64,000 bases of DNA from Acidimicrobiaceae bacterium (GTDB taxonomy: Bacteria; Actinomycetota; Acidimicrobiia; Acidimicrobiales; RAAP-2), in NCBI GenBank assembly GCA_003162475.1, contig PMOI01000017.1:124001-188000 (forward strand). The letters run 5' to 3'. Shown here in pieces: positions 8,267 through 17,345 of the stretch. The notes beneath the pieces are model-generated. The model searched no databases. It saw only the letters and a program-made list of their open reading frames with translations, and was not told the origin of the DNA. Every line of letters starts with the position of its first letter. The stretch's first letter is position 1. Both the position numbers and the translations under genes were made by a program.

Positions 8267-9667
8267 TCAGCCCGCGATGAGTCGTGGCGCCGGGTCTTCA
8301 AGGAATCGCGCGACGTGACCCAGTGCCCGTGACGCCAGCGCGCCATCGACTTGACGGTGGTCGAAGGACATTGCTAACTGCACGACCTGGCGCACCACGA
8401 TCTCATCGTTGACGACCCACGGGGCCTTCGCAATCTGACCAACGGCGAGGATGACCCCGGTGCCCGGCGGCAGGATCGGCACGGCCGCGTCAACGCCGAA
8501 GGGACCGACGTTGGTAATGGTCAACGTCGTGCCGATCATCTCGTTCGGTGTCGTCGTGCCGTTACGGGCCTTTTCAACGAGCACGTTGAGTGCCTGGGCC
8601 ATCGCCACGAGGTCGAACTGATCAGCGCCCTTCACGTTCGGAACGATGAGTCCGCGTTCGGTGTCGGCGGCGATGCCGAGATTCACGACGCGACGAACGA
8701 TGACCTCGCCCGCCGCCGCGTCGAAACTCGAGTTGATGCCCGGGAAGTGTCGCGCCGCGTCACAGAGCGCGAGCGCCACGATCGTGAGCGGTGAGAGCCG
8801 GAGGTCCTGGAGACTTGGCTGCTTCTTCAGCGAGGCGAGCAACTCCATCGTCTTGGTCGCGTCAAGGGTCACCCACACGGCGGCGTGAGGTGCGCTGAAG
8901 GCACTCTGGACCATCGCGTCGGACATCGAGCGAAGGACGCCCTTGACGGGAATGCGCTCTTCCTTCGGACCCGTCGCCCATGAAGCCAACTCTCGCCCGA
9001 CGAATCGTGACGTGCTGGTCGGCCCCGTGATCGGCGCGCTCGTGCGCACTGGTGTCGCCACCGGCGCGCCACTGAGGGCGCGTTCGACGTCGTCGCGGGT
9101 GATGAGCCCGTCACGGCCGGTGCCCGCCAACGTGGCGAGATCGATGCCGTGCTGCTTCGCGTAGAGGCGAACCGGCGGAGTGGAACGAGGCGCCAACGTG
9201 GACACTGCCGCGACGGCGGCGACCGGTGCGATCGGTGCGGCGGCGACCGGTTCGGGCGCGGTGGGACGTGAGGCTCCCTGACGACGATGCTTGCGAGTGG
9301 CGACGCCGTCTTCGTTCGCGACCCCGTAGCCCACGAGCACGGCCTCACGGCCCTCGCCAATGGACGCCGCCTTCGCGGGCTCTTCGCTTGCGACCGGCGC
9401 CTCCTTGGTGGTGGCGCCCGTGTCGCCACCGATCTGGAAGGTGATGAGCGGTTTGTGGACTTCCATCACGTCGCCCACGTTGCCGTGCAGTTTTACGACC
9501 GTACCCGCGTAGGGGCTCGGCAGTTCGACGGTGGCCTTCGCCGTCTCGATGTCCACGAGTGGCTGGTTCAACGTGACGACGTCGCCGACGTTGACCTTCC
9601 ACGTGACGATCTCGGCTTCGACGAGACCTTCACCGACGTCCGGTAGTAAGAAGATTTCTTCGCTCAA
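8267..9667 (-). CDS. pdhC: Dihydrolipoamide acyltransferase (E2) of an alpha-keto-acid dehydrogenase
   Basis: 466 aa. N-terminal lipoyl domain with the lipoylated Lys44 in VDIETAKATVE, a Pro/Ala-rich linker, a peripheral-subunit-binding domain (about 160-200, RLYAKQHGIDLATLAGTGRDG), and a catalytic domain ending with FDHRQVDG (about 436-442), whose His and Asp are catalytic. It transfers the acyl group from E1 to CoA. Third gene of the operon; its TTG start at 9667 overlaps the E1beta stop by 4 nt. Whether pyruvate or branched-chain keto acids are the substrate cannot be decided from sequence alone. No dihydrolipoamide dehydrogenase (E3) gene lies nearby. Confidence 0.9.
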   Translation of the reverse strand: MSEEIFLLPDVGEGLVEAEIVTWKVNVGDVVTLNQPLVDIETAKATVELPSPYAGTVVKLHGNVGDVMEVHKPLITFQIGGDTGATTKEAPVASEEPAKAASIGEGREAVLVGYGVANEDGVATRKHRRQGASRPTAPEPVAAAPIAPVAAVAAVSTLAPRSTPPVRLYAKQHGIDLATLAGTGRDGLITRDDVERALSGAPVATPVRTSAPITGPTSTSRFVGRELASWATGPKEERIPVKGVLRSMSDAMVQSAFSAPHAAVWVTLDATKTMELLASLKKQPSLQDLRLSPLTIVALALCDAARHFPGINSSFDAAAGEVIVRRVVNLGIAADTERGLIVPNVKGADQFDLVAMAQALNVLVEKARNGTTTPNEMIGTTLTITNVGPFGVDAAVPILPPGTGVILAVGQIAKAPWVVNDEIVVRQVVQLAMSFDHRQVDGALASRALGHVARFLEDPAPRLIAG

Positions 9668-10650
9668 CTCTCGTATCCCATCACCCGGTCCACCGCGTCC
9701 AAGATCCGGTCAACGCTCGGTCGGTAGTCTTCTTCGATCCTCGTGGGCGGATACGGCACGTGGTAGCCGCTCACTCGCACGCCAGGCGCGCGCAGTGAAT
9801 AGAAACATCGTTCACTGAGTTCAGCGACTATCTCGGAGCCAATTGACGCCATGTGGGGTGCCTCTTGGACCACCACGAGTCGCCCGGTCTTCTCAAGCGA
9901 CTTCACCATCGTGTCGAGTTCCAGGGGCGCGATGGAACGCGCGTCCACCACCTCGAGCGAAGTGCCTTCGGTCGCGGCGGTGTCGGCCGCGCGAAGGATG
10001 GTCTTCACTGACGAGCCGTAGCCGATCACCGTCACGTCGCTGCCCTCACGGCGCACGATTGCGTCGAAGAGGCCAGCTGGCGGACTGTCGAGGTCGACTT
10101 CACCCTTTTCCCAGTAGCGACTTTTCGGTTCACAGAAGATGATCGGGTCGTCGTGCTCGATCGACTGTTGGATCATCCAGTACGCGTCGTTGGGCGTCGA
10201 GCACGACACGACGCGTAGTCCCGCCGTGGCGGCGAAGTACGCCTCCGGGCTCTCCGAGTGGTGCTCGATCGCGCCGATGCCGCCCTGGAAGGGAATGCGG
10301 ATGACGAGACCCATCGTGTAGACACCGTCAGAGCGCTTGTGGAGTTTGGCTACCTGCGAGACGATCTGGTCAAAGGCGGGATAGACGAAGCCGTCGAACT
10401 GGATCTCACAGACCGTACGGTACCCGCGAATCGCGAGACCGACCGCCGTGCCGACGATGGCCGACTCCGCCAGAGGAGCGTCAATGACGCGGTCCTCGCC
10501 GAAGTCCTTCTGCAGGCCGTCGGTGATGCGAAAGACGCCGCCGAGCTTGCCGACGTCCTCGCCCATGATGAGGACCTTCTTGTTCTTCTCCATCGCCCGC
10601 CGAAGACCTTCGTTGAGGGCTTTCGCCATGGTCATCGTGGTCGTAGCCAT
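9664..10650 (-). CDS. pdhB: Alpha-keto-acid dehydrogenase E1 component, beta subunit
   Basis: 328 aa, typical E1beta length. Transketolase-type pyrimidine-binding domain at the N-terminus (ALNEGLRRAMEKNKKVLIMGEDVG begins it; LAESAIVGTAVGLA and EIQFDGFVYPAFDQIVSQ follow) and a C-terminal transketolase domain with VVDARSIAPLD-like DARSIAPLELD. With E1alpha it forms the thiamine-diphosphate-dependent decarboxylase. ATG 10650 overlaps the E1alpha stop by 1 nt (TGATG) and has GGAGG 9 nt upstream, so translation is coupled. Confidence 0.9.
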   Translation of the reverse strand: MATTTMTMAKALNEGLRRAMEKNKKVLIMGEDVGKLGGVFRITDGLQKDFGEDRVIDAPLAESAIVGTAVGLAIRGYRTVCEIQFDGFVYPAFDQIVSQVAKLHKRSDGVYTMGLVIRIPFQGGIGAIEHHSESPEAYFAATAGLRVVSCSTPNDAYWMIQQSIEHDDPIIFCEPKSRYWEKGEVDLDSPPAGLFDAIVRREGSDVTVIGYGSSVKTILRAADTAATEGTSLEVVDARSIAPLELDTMVKSLEKTGRLVVVQEAPHMASIGSEIVAELSERCFYSLRAPGVRVSGYHVPYPPTRIEEDYRPSVDRILDAVDRVMGYES

Positions 10651-11717
10651 CAGTGCGATCCTCCGGAGACGCCGAGCTCGACCATCTCGCGACGGCCCTC
10701 GTCGATCAGGGGATGCGGCGCGGCGTAGGCGTGGTCGAACATGGTGATCGGATCGGGTCGATCCATTGCGAGGACGTCCTCACGGAGCTTCAACGCCATG
10801 GTGTCGGCTTCGGCCGCCACTTCGTCGAACTTGGTGGTCTTCACGCGATACTCGCGCACCAGCAGCGACTTCACGCGCTCGATGGGGTCGCGGTGCTTCC
10901 AGACTTCGACCTCGGCGTCGATGCGATAGCGCGTCGGGTCGTCCGACGTGGTGTGCGCGCCCATGCGGTAGGTGTAGGCCTCGATCAACGTCGGACCTCC
11001 CCCGACGCGCGCGCTCTCGAGCGCGCGCTTGGAGACTTCGTAGACCGCGAGGACGTCGTTACCGTCGACGCGAATACCGGGGAAGCCGAAGCCGGGCGCG
11101 CGATGGTAGAGCGGGATCTTCGACTGGATGGACATCGGCGTTGAGATACCCCACTGATTGTTCTGACAGAAGAAGACGACGGGCGTGTTGAACGACGAAG
11201 CCCACACGAACGCCTCGAGGACGTCGCCCTGACTCGACGCCCCGTCGCCGAAGAACGTCATGACCGCTTCTTCGGCACCGTCGCGCTGGATGCCCATGGC
11301 GTAGCCAACGGCGTTCAGGACTTGGTTGCCGAGCACCACCGTGGGCACCGAGTGGCGGTACTTCTGCGCGTCCCAGCCACCGTTCGAGACCGCGCGAAAG
11401 AGTCGCAGCATGTTCTCAGGTGGCACCCCGCGACACCAGGCAATTCCGTGCTCGCGGTACGTGGGGAAGGTGAAGTCCTGGGGGGCGAGAGCTCGTCCGG
11501 CGCCGATCTGCGCGGCCTCTTGTCCCTGGATTGGTGCCCACAGCGCGAGTTGGCCCTGGCGCTGTAACGAGGTCGACTCGGTACACAGTCGACGCACGAT
11601 GACCATGTCACGGTAGAGGCCGAAGATCTCTTCGCCACTGAGCGTCGACTCGTACTCGGGATGCGCAACGCGCTCACCCTCGGGGGTCAGTAACTGGACT
11701 AATTCCTCGCCGATCAT
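10650..11717 (-). CDS. pdhA: Alpha-keto-acid dehydrogenase E1 component, alpha subunit
   Basis: 355 aa. The thiamine-diphosphate motif is clear: FFGDGASSQGD about residue 155, running to CQNNQWGIS. YRMGAHTTSDDPTRYR resembles both actinobacterial PdhA and branched-chain BkdA, so the substrate (pyruvate or branched-chain 2-oxoacid) is unresolved. First gene of the pdhA-pdhB-pdhC operon, transcribed leftward and divergent from the MFS gene across about 57 bp. ATG 11717 has AGGAG with about 6 nt spacing and is preferred over the in-frame TTG at 11720. Confidence 0.88.
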   Translation of the reverse strand: MIGEELVQLLTPEGERVAHPEYESTLSGEEIFGLYRDMVIVRRLCTESTSLQRQGQLALWAPIQGQEAAQIGAGRALAPQDFTFPTYREHGIAWCRGVPPENMLRLFRAVSNGGWDAQKYRHSVPTVVLGNQVLNAVGYAMGIQRDGAEEAVMTFFGDGASSQGDVLEAFVWASSFNTPVVFFCQNNQWGISTPMSIQSKIPLYHRAPGFGFPGIRVDGNDVLAVYEVSKRALESARVGGGPTLIEAYTYRMGAHTTSDDPTRYRIDAEVEVWKHRDPIERVKSLLVREYRVKTTKFDEVAAEADTMALKLREDVLAMDRPDPITMFDHAYAAPHPLIDEGRREMVELGVSGGSH

Positions 11718-11774
11718 CAACGCTCCTTAGGCTACAACCCCCCAGAGGGCACCTTACTCTCGTACGATGAAGGG

Positions 11775-12998
11775 GTGCCCCGCGTGTTCGTAGACGTGAC
11801 CCCGCTACGAACGAGTCGAAACTTTCGCTTGCTCTTCATTGGACAATTCGCGTCAATACTTGGCAGTAACCTCACGATCGTCGCGGTCGCGTACCAGGTC
11901 TATCTACGAACGAATTCGAGCCTTTGGGTCGGCCTCGTCAGTTTCATCCAACTGCCACTGCTCATCGTCGGCTCGTTGTGGGGCGGCGCGCTCGGTGACC
12001 GATTCGATCGACGAACGTTGCTGGCCGGAGCTTCTCTCGTCCTCGGCCTGTTGAGCGCCGCTCTCGGTGCCAACGCCCTCTACGTTCGCCCGAACTTCTT
12101 GGTGTTAATCCTCGTCCCCGCCCTAGCGGCCGGCCTCTCGGGCCTGTCGGGACCACTGCGAACCGCGGCGATTCCTTCACTCGTCGCCCCGAGCGAACTC
12201 GTCGCCGCAATCTCGGTCAACCAGGTCATCATCAACATCGGGACCTTGGTGGGACCGGCGCTCGCCGGTATCTTGCTCGCGACGGTCGGCCTTTCGTGGT
12301 GCTACTTCATCGACGCGTTCACCTTTGGCGTCCTCGTCGTCGCCACTCTCATCATGGCGCCGATGAAGCCCGTTGGTGAACACGCGGGCGTCAAGATGGT
12401 GCGCGCCATCCGTGACGGTTTCAAATACGTACGCAGCCACGCCGTAGTGCAGGCCGTCTACCTCGTCGACCTGAACGCCATGGTCTTCGGTCTACCGCGC
12501 GCACTCTTTCCGGCAGTCACGAAGCACGTGTACCATGCCGGTCCCGAGGTCTTGGGCCTCCTCTACGCCGCGCCGGGCGCGGGCGCGTTGTTGATGGCGC
12601 TCACCACGGGCTGGCTGGGCCGGGTTCGCCGTCGCGGTCGTCTCGTGGTGCTGGTCGTTCTCGCGTGGGGCGTCGTCATGGCACTCTTCGGCCTGGTGCC
12701 CGTGTTGTGGGTGGGACTCGTGTGTCTTGGTGTCGCCGGCGCGATGGACGTCATCTCGGCCGTACTTCGCCAGACCATCCTGCAAACATCGATCGCCGAC
12801 GACTTTCGTAGTCGGATCTCGTCGATTCAGATGGCGGTCGTCACGGGCGGCCCGCGCCTGGGCGATCTCGAGTCGGGCACCGTCGCGAACTTCACCTCGA
12901 CCGAGTTCTCGATCGTCTCGGGTGGAATCGTGTGCATCCTCGGCGTGCTCGCCCTCATGCGCTGGCGCCCGACGTTTTGGCGCGAGCGCTCGCTCTAG
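11775..12998 (+). CDS. MFS transporter, EntS/MFS_3 type (407 aa)
   Basis: Twelve hydrophobic segments. The loop between TM2 and TM3 reads GGALGDRFDRRTLL, the MFS motif A. Overall similarity in layout to enterobactin-exporter-like MFS_3 proteins suggests efflux of a small molecule; substrate unknown. A -10-like TACGAT (11763-11768) ends 6 nt before GTG 11775 with no Shine-Dalgarno, so a leaderless mRNA is likely. It is convergent with rlmN and the two stop codons overlap in a CTAG (12995-12998), leaving no space for a terminator. Confidence 0.85.
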   Translation: MPRVFVDVTPLRTSRNFRLLFIGQFASILGSNLTIVAVAYQVYLRTNSSLWVGLVSFIQLPLLIVGSLWGGALGDRFDRRTLLAGASLVLGLLSAALGANALYVRPNFLVLILVPALAAGLSGLSGPLRTAAIPSLVAPSELVAAISVNQVIINIGTLVGPALAGILLATVGLSWCYFIDAFTFGVLVVATLIMAPMKPVGEHAGVKMVRAIRDGFKYVRSHAVVQAVYLVDLNAMVFGLPRALFPAVTKHVYHAGPEVLGLLYAAPGAGALLMALTTGWLGRVRRRGRLVVLVVLAWGVVMALFGLVPVLWVGLVCLGVAGAMDVISAVLRQTILQTSIADDFRSRISSIQMAVVTGGPRLGDLESGTVANFTSTEFSIVSGGIVCILGVLALMRWRPTFWRERSL

Positions 12999-14035
12999 GC
13001 GCCGCGCACGGGGATCGAGCGGCGCTTCGCGTTCGTCACCGTCGCGAGCTGACCACAGGCCGCCGCGATCGATCGACCCCTCGTGTTGCGCACCGTGGCG
13101 TTGACGCCTTGACGCAGGAGTCCGTCACGAAACTCCGTCACTCGCTTCGCGCTGGAGCCTCGAACGAGGTAGCCCGGCGTCGGGTTGAGGGGAATGAGGT
13201 TGACGTGCGCGTCGAGTGAGTTCGCGTACGCGCTGAGTTCGTCGATCGCTTGATCGGTGTCGTTGACCCCGTCGATCAGCGCCCACTCGAAACTGAGGCG
13301 TCGCCCGGTGACGTCGAGCCACGTCGTGCACGCTTGGTGCAAACGCTCGAGGGGGTAGCGCCGGTTGAGTGGAACGAGTTCGTCGCGCGTCTCGTTGTTC
13401 GCGGCGTGCAGTGACACCGCGAGTGTGAGCGGTAGACCCTCTTTCGCCAGTCGTTCGATCGCCGGCGCGACGCCCACCGTCGACACCGTCAAGTGACGCG
13501 CGGAGAGGCCGAGGTACTCGTGCAGTCGCTTGACGACGCTCACCGTCGTGGCGTAGTTCGCGAGTGGTTCGCCCATACCCATGAAGACCACGTTCGACAG
13601 GCGAGCGGGCGCGGCCGCGCGCACGGCGAACAACACTTGTTCGATCACCTGGCCGACGCTGAGCTGACCACTGAAGCCGGCCTGTCCCGTGGCGCAGAAC
13701 GTGCACCCCATCGCGCAGCCGGCCTGCGAGGAGACACAGACCGTCACGCGATCGTCGTAGTGCATGAGGACCGTCTCGATCGTCGAGCCGTTCTCGAGTC
13801 GAAAGACCCACTTGCGCGTGGCGCCGTGGTCACTCGCGACGTCATTCGCCACCTCGAGGCTCGGCGGGAACTGTGCGCGGAGTCGGGCGCGCAAGTTCTT
13901 GGGGATCGTGGTGACGTCCTCGAGGGCGAGCGCGTCGCTCCAGAGGCCCTGCCAGAGTTGGTCGAGCCGGTAGCGGGGCTCTCCCTCGACGAGGTTGGCC
14001 AGCTCCTCTTTGGAGTATTCGTAGATTGACGCCAC
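12995..14035 (-). CDS. rlmN: 23S rRNA (adenine2503-C2)-methyltransferase RlmN
   Basis: 346 aa radical-SAM enzyme. The iron-sulfur motif CX3CX2C is CAMGCTFC (about 107-114); GMGEPLANY is the SAM-binding glycine motif; VSLHAANNETRDELVP and the conserved Cys near the C-terminus (AAACGQLA) complete the family pattern. It methylates A2503 of 23S rRNA and A37 of some tRNAs. I chose GTG 14035 rather than TTG 14038 because a -10-like TAGCGT (14042-14047) ends 6 nt upstream, the spacing seen for leaderless genes here. Confidence 0.93.
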   Translation of the reverse strand: MASIYEYSKEELANLVEGEPRYRLDQLWQGLWSDALALEDVTTIPKNLRARLRAQFPPSLEVANDVASDHGATRKWVFRLENGSTIETVLMHYDDRVTVCVSSQAGCAMGCTFCATGQAGFSGQLSVGQVIEQVLFAVRAAAPARLSNVVFMGMGEPLANYATTVSVVKRLHEYLGLSARHLTVSTVGVAPAIERLAKEGLPLTLAVSLHAANNETRDELVPLNRRYPLERLHQACTTWLDVTGRRLSFEWALIDGVNDTDQAIDELSAYANSLDAHVNLIPLNPTPGYLVRGSSAKRVTEFRDGLLRQGVNATVRNTRGRSIAAACGQLATVTNAKRRSIPVRGA

Positions 14036-14211
14036 CAACCAACGCTAGAGGAACAGCGGCGCGCGTTGATCGTGGCCCGTTCGCCGTGTCGTCACGGCCG
14101 TCACGTAACTGGAGCAGATCTCTCAGTGAGTTCTTACGCACTTCTTCGTTGGGCTTTGGCCCGTCCTTCGAATCGTTCGAGAAACTGCATCTCGTCGAAA
14201 GGAATTCAGAG

Positions 14212-14436
14212 ATGCTTACCGTTTACTTTTCCGTTCTAGTCGTCGGCCTAGGGGTCAGCGTGGCCCTCGGCGTGCCCTTTCTCGAGACGCGCCGCGAGAC
14301 GAGGGACCAACGAGAGCAAGCCCTCAGCGCCGAACTCTCTCGCCAACGCGCGATCATCGCCGACTACGAGGCGACGATCGAGGCCTATCGACTGTACGCG
14401 CAGGGCGACCCCGAACTTGCCGGGGCCTCTCTGTAG
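14212..14436 (+). CDS. Small single-pass membrane protein (74 aa)
   Basis: One transmembrane helix (about residues 2-22, YFSVLVVGLGVSVALGVPF) followed by a charged, probably coiled-coil helix (ETRRETRDQREQALSAELSRQ begins it) and a short tail. ATG 14212 has AAAGGA at 14198-14203 with 8 nt spacing. The frame is open from 14026, but that reading overlaps the rlmN start and lacks a ribosome site. No family recognised; it could be a scaffold or regulator of a membrane complex, which is speculation. Confidence 0.6.
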   Translation: MLTVYFSVLVVGLGVSVALGVPFLETRRETRDQREQALSAELSRQRAIIADYEATIEAYRLYAQGDPELAGASL

Positions 14437-14445
14437 TTTCCCCCC

Positions 14446-14475
14446 GTGGCGGGACCGGGCGACCGGTCTCGCCAC
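14446..14475. terminator. Strong hairpin after the small membrane protein gene
   Basis: Arms GTGGCGGGACCGG and CCGGTCTCGCCAC pair at 12 of 13 positions around a 4-nt loop. There is no T-tract on either side, so it is not a classical intrinsic terminator; it may terminate less efficiently, protect the 3' end, or act in the leader of the SDR gene that starts 68 bp on. Confidence 0.5.
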
Positions 14476-14542
14476 ACCCTTCTCGCTGTCTGCTTGAATC
14501 TGTAACGGTTCAACCAAACGGTGAACGGATGACAGGAGCACA

Positions 14543-15319
14543 ATGGAACTCAACAACACCTCGGCCGTCGTCACGGGTGGTGCGTCCGGACTCGGCGAAG
14601 CCACGGCGCGCGCGCTCGCCGAGCGCGGTGTCAAAGTAGTGCTCGCGGATCTGAACGACGAAGCGGGCGCCGCGATCGCGAAAGAGTTAGGTGGCGCCTA
14701 CGTCCACTGTGACGTGACCAACACAGACGAGGTCATCGCCGCGCTCGAAGCCGCCAAGGCCATGGCGCCACTGTGGAGCGCGGTCAACTGCGCTGGTATC
14801 GGTTGGGCGACGCGCACCATTGGCAAGGACGGCGAGTACGCCTCGGCGCACGACCTCGATATCTATCGCAAAGTCATCGAGATCAACTTGATCGGCACGT
14901 TCAACGTCTGTCGACTCGCGGCGACGGCCATGAGTCACAACACGCCCGACGTCGACGGCATGCGTGGCGCTTTGTTGAACACCGCGTCCGTCGCGGCCGA
15001 AGACGGTCAGATCGGACAGGCCGCGTACTCGTCCTCCAAGGGCGGCGTGGTCGGTCTCACGTTGCCACTCGCGCGCGACATCGCGCCCATTGGCGTTCGC
15101 GCGAACTGCATCCTGCCCGGGCTCATCGACACGCCCATCTACGGCGCGGGACCCGCGTCCGACGAGTTCAAGGCGCGCCTCGGCGCGGGCGTGCTCTTTC
15201 CCAAGCGTCTCGGCTTCGCCCGGGAGTTCGCGTCCCTCGCGGTCGAGCTCTTATCAAACAGCTACATGAACGCCGAGTCGGTGCGCATCGACGCGGGCAT
15301 TCGCATGCAGCCCAAATAG
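14543..15319 (+). CDS. SDR-family oxidoreductase, 3-hydroxyacyl-CoA dehydrogenase-like (258 aa)
   Basis: Rossmann fold with the NAD(P)-binding GGASGLGE (residues 11-18), acidic residue in LADLND favouring NAD, VNCAGIG, catalytic Ser in NTASVAAEDG and YSSSK with the catalytic Tyr/Lys. The ending with LPGLIDTPIY and FPKRLGFAREFASL resembles type II 3-hydroxyacyl-CoA dehydrogenases (HSD17B10-like) used in fatty-acid or branched-chain degradation; exact substrate is inferred. ATG 14543 has ACAGGAG about 5 nt upstream. Confidence 0.85.
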   Translation: MELNNTSAVVTGGASGLGEATARALAERGVKVVLADLNDEAGAAIAKELGGAYVHCDVTNTDEVIAALEAAKAMAPLWSAVNCAGIGWATRTIGKDGEYASAHDLDIYRKVIEINLIGTFNVCRLAATAMSHNTPDVDGMRGALLNTASVAAEDGQIGQAAYSSSKGGVVGLTLPLARDIAPIGVRANCILPGLIDTPIYGAGPASDEFKARLGAGVLFPKRLGFAREFASLAVELLSNSYMNAESVRIDAGIRMQPK

Positions 15320-15352
15320 TTGAGCCTCTGCACGGAGCTCACCGCATCGCCG

Positions 15353-16576
15353 TCAGGGCTGCGTGCTCGGTAACGTGCCGACGCCCTGCACCACCGAGAT
15401 CGAGCCGTAGGTCATCGAAGCCTCAGGCGTGAAGGGGCTCGTCGACGGCTGCGAGAGCGCGACGTTCGAGTTACTCGCGATCAACGCGCTGCTCATCAGC
15501 AGGGCACCGGTTGTCGGGTCGAGGACCACCTCGAACTCCTCATCCTCCGCCACCGGCACCACGATGCCCTCGCCGGAGCGGCCGAGCGAGTCCGCGACGG
15601 CGCCAATTTTCGCAGCGCCCGGCATCTGCGCCATCACGTCGTAGAGCACGGAGCCGAGCTTGGCTGACGCGTCGGGAAGTTGGAGGAGTGCCTCAATGAC
15701 GAACAGCTGCTGATCCGTGGTACATCCCAGCGGCGCTGCGGGCCACCCACCACCGAAGGGACACGTTTGGGGCGCGGCGGACACCGAACCGTCGTTATTG
15801 ACTTCTCCGTTCGCGAGCATCGTAGAGATCTGCGCCACGTCGGTGGGGAGGTTATTGACGCTCGTGCCCGACGCGAGTTCTGTCGTCACCGAGTTCGAGC
15901 CCAACGAGAAGCCGAATCCGGAGAAACCGGTTCCCGAGGACACGTAGCCACCCGACGGGCCCGGGTTCACGTTGGCCGGATTGCCGTCGAAGGTGTTGGA
16001 CGCGTTCGCGAGGGCGCACGGAATAAACGGAGAACCGGCCGCCAACCACTGCGCTTGTTCTCGTGGCGTAACGAAATGGCTTCCGTTCGCGTCGATGGGT
16101 GAAGGGGTGATGACGACCTTCCCGGAACCGTCCGAACCCGTCCAACTCTCGAGCGTCCCGTTCGAGACGTACGTCAGGGACTCTCCCGCCGGCATCGACG
16201 GGCTCGAAAAGCCACACACCATCGACACCGCGGACTTCTCGTAGTAGTACTGGCTCGCGCCGAGTGTCGGAAGAGCGGCGGAGGCGGCGTCGGCGTGTGC
16301 GGCGGCCGTGAGGTCGGCGGCGGCGACACTCGACGGTGCGGTGCCAGGTACAACACCGGCCAGGACGAGCGCCGTGGCGACCACTGCGCTCAACGACCCC
16401 ACGCCGAGCAAACGACGCCGCCTCGTGCGACGGCGAACGTCGCCACGCGTAGCGTCCACCTGGCTGAGCACGTCCATCCAGACGGCGTCGCGACGAAGTT
16501 CGTTGGCGATTCTCTGATCGTCCGTTAGTGGGTCGAGTGCACCAAACAGCTCATCAAGGTGGCTCTCAATACTCAT
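15353..16576 (-). CDS. Membrane-anchored sigma-factor partner, CU044_5270-like (407 aa)
   Basis: A cytosolic N-terminus of about 55 residues with a run of Arg (VRRRTRRRR) precedes one transmembrane helix (about 57-77) and a large extracytoplasmic domain rich in Gly, Ser and Asn (FGGGWPAAPLG, GYVSSGTGFSGFGFSLG). It lies immediately downstream of an ECF sigma gene with a 4-nt overlap, the usual place of an anti-sigma factor, but no zinc-binding HX3CX2C motif is present. Role as anti-sigma or as an envelope sensor is inferred from this position. A similar two-gene module occurs at 57.7-59.5 kb. Confidence 0.7.
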   Translation of the reverse strand: MSIESHLDELFGALDPLTDDQRIANELRRDAVWMDVLSQVDATRGDVRRRTRRRRLLGVGSLSAVVATALVLAGVVPGTAPSSVAAADLTAAAHADAASAALPTLGASQYYYEKSAVSMVCGFSSPSMPAGESLTYVSNGTLESWTGSDGSGKVVITPSPIDANGSHFVTPREQAQWLAAGSPFIPCALANASNTFDGNPANVNPGPSGGYVSSGTGFSGFGFSLGSNSVTTELASGTSVNNLPTDVAQISTMLANGEVNNDGSVSAAPQTCPFGGGWPAAPLGCTTDQQLFVIEALLQLPDASAKLGSVLYDVMAQMPGAAKIGAVADSLGRSGEGIVVPVAEDEEFEVVLDPTTGALLMSSALIASNSNVALSQPSTSPFTPEASMTYGSISVVQGVGTLPSTQP

Positions 16577-17130
16577 GGCGTTTCCTCCGGTCGTTTCTTC
16601 GCGATCGCTCGATCGTCTGAAGCGTTCAAGTGTCGGTGCAGGGTCGACGAAAATCGTGCCAGCGCACGGTGGTACCGCACGTTTACGGTGTTGACGGAAC
16701 AGTCCAGAAGTTCAGCGACGTCGGCGCGACTGAGTCGTTCCCAGTGCACGAGGCGAAGTAATTCCGCGTCGCTCTCTGAAAGCTGAGCGAACGCCGCCGC
16801 GACATCCATGACGTCTTCGAGCGAATGCGTGTCCGTCAAGTTGAGGTCGTTCAACTCATCGAACCCTGGTTGGCGACTCAACCGGCGCCGTTCGTGCGCG
16901 ACTTCGTAACTCGCGATCCGATAGAGCCACGCCAGCGACGGATCGGACACGTCGCTGTACTTGCGCCACGCGACGACGAACGTCGCGGCCACTACTTCGT
17001 CGTGAGCGCTCGGCGCCAGACGTCGGGCCACGTAGCGCGACACGGCGCCGTAGTGGCGCCGATAGAAGTCCTCAAACGTCGCGAGAGTTAGCGGCGTGGC
17101 GTCCTCGGTGAGTGATTCGTCGCTTTTCAT
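16573..17130 (-). CDS. ECF-type RNA polymerase sigma factor (185 aa)
   Basis: Sigma-70 region 2 (about 20-85: FEDFYRRHYGAVSRYVARR, AWLYRIASYEVAHERRR) and region 4 (about 120-170: LSESDAELLRLVHWERLS, ADVAELLDCSVNTVNVRYHR helix-turn-helix). It directs RNA polymerase to a regulon that likely includes its own operon. ATG 17130 is preferred over the in-frame ATG at 17163 because a purine-rich AAGAG precedes it. Its stop overlaps the start of the membrane partner gene. Confidence 0.85.
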   Translation of the reverse strand: MKSDESLTEDATPLTLATFEDFYRRHYGAVSRYVARRLAPSAHDEVVAATFVVAWRKYSDVSDPSLAWLYRIASYEVAHERRRLSRQPGFDELNDLNLTDTHSLEDVMDVAAAFAQLSESDAELLRLVHWERLSRADVAELLDCSVNTVNVRYHRALARFSSTLHRHLNASDDRAIAKKRPEETP

Positions 17131-17345
17131 GGATTCTCTTCGTTTACTCCCGATGAGGACCAACTTCTTACAAGAAACTCAGAGCGGTGGTGCTTCATAG
17201 TGGCTAGCCAGTCCCGGCACACACCAGGTCTCGCGTCGAAACTCCTCGCGACATGGTTGAAAACCACGAAGAGGTGCGTTCCGCGCGCCACGACGCATGT
17301 CGAGTCGACTCCCTCCGTTCGGACCAACCGCCTACCCTTACAGCC

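Noticed and set aside
11007..11028. 10-bp GC palindrome GCGCGCGCTC/GAGCGCGCGC within pdhA
   Set aside because: Explained by Ala/Leu/Ser/Arg codons in a coding helix; 2-nt loop and no T-tract.
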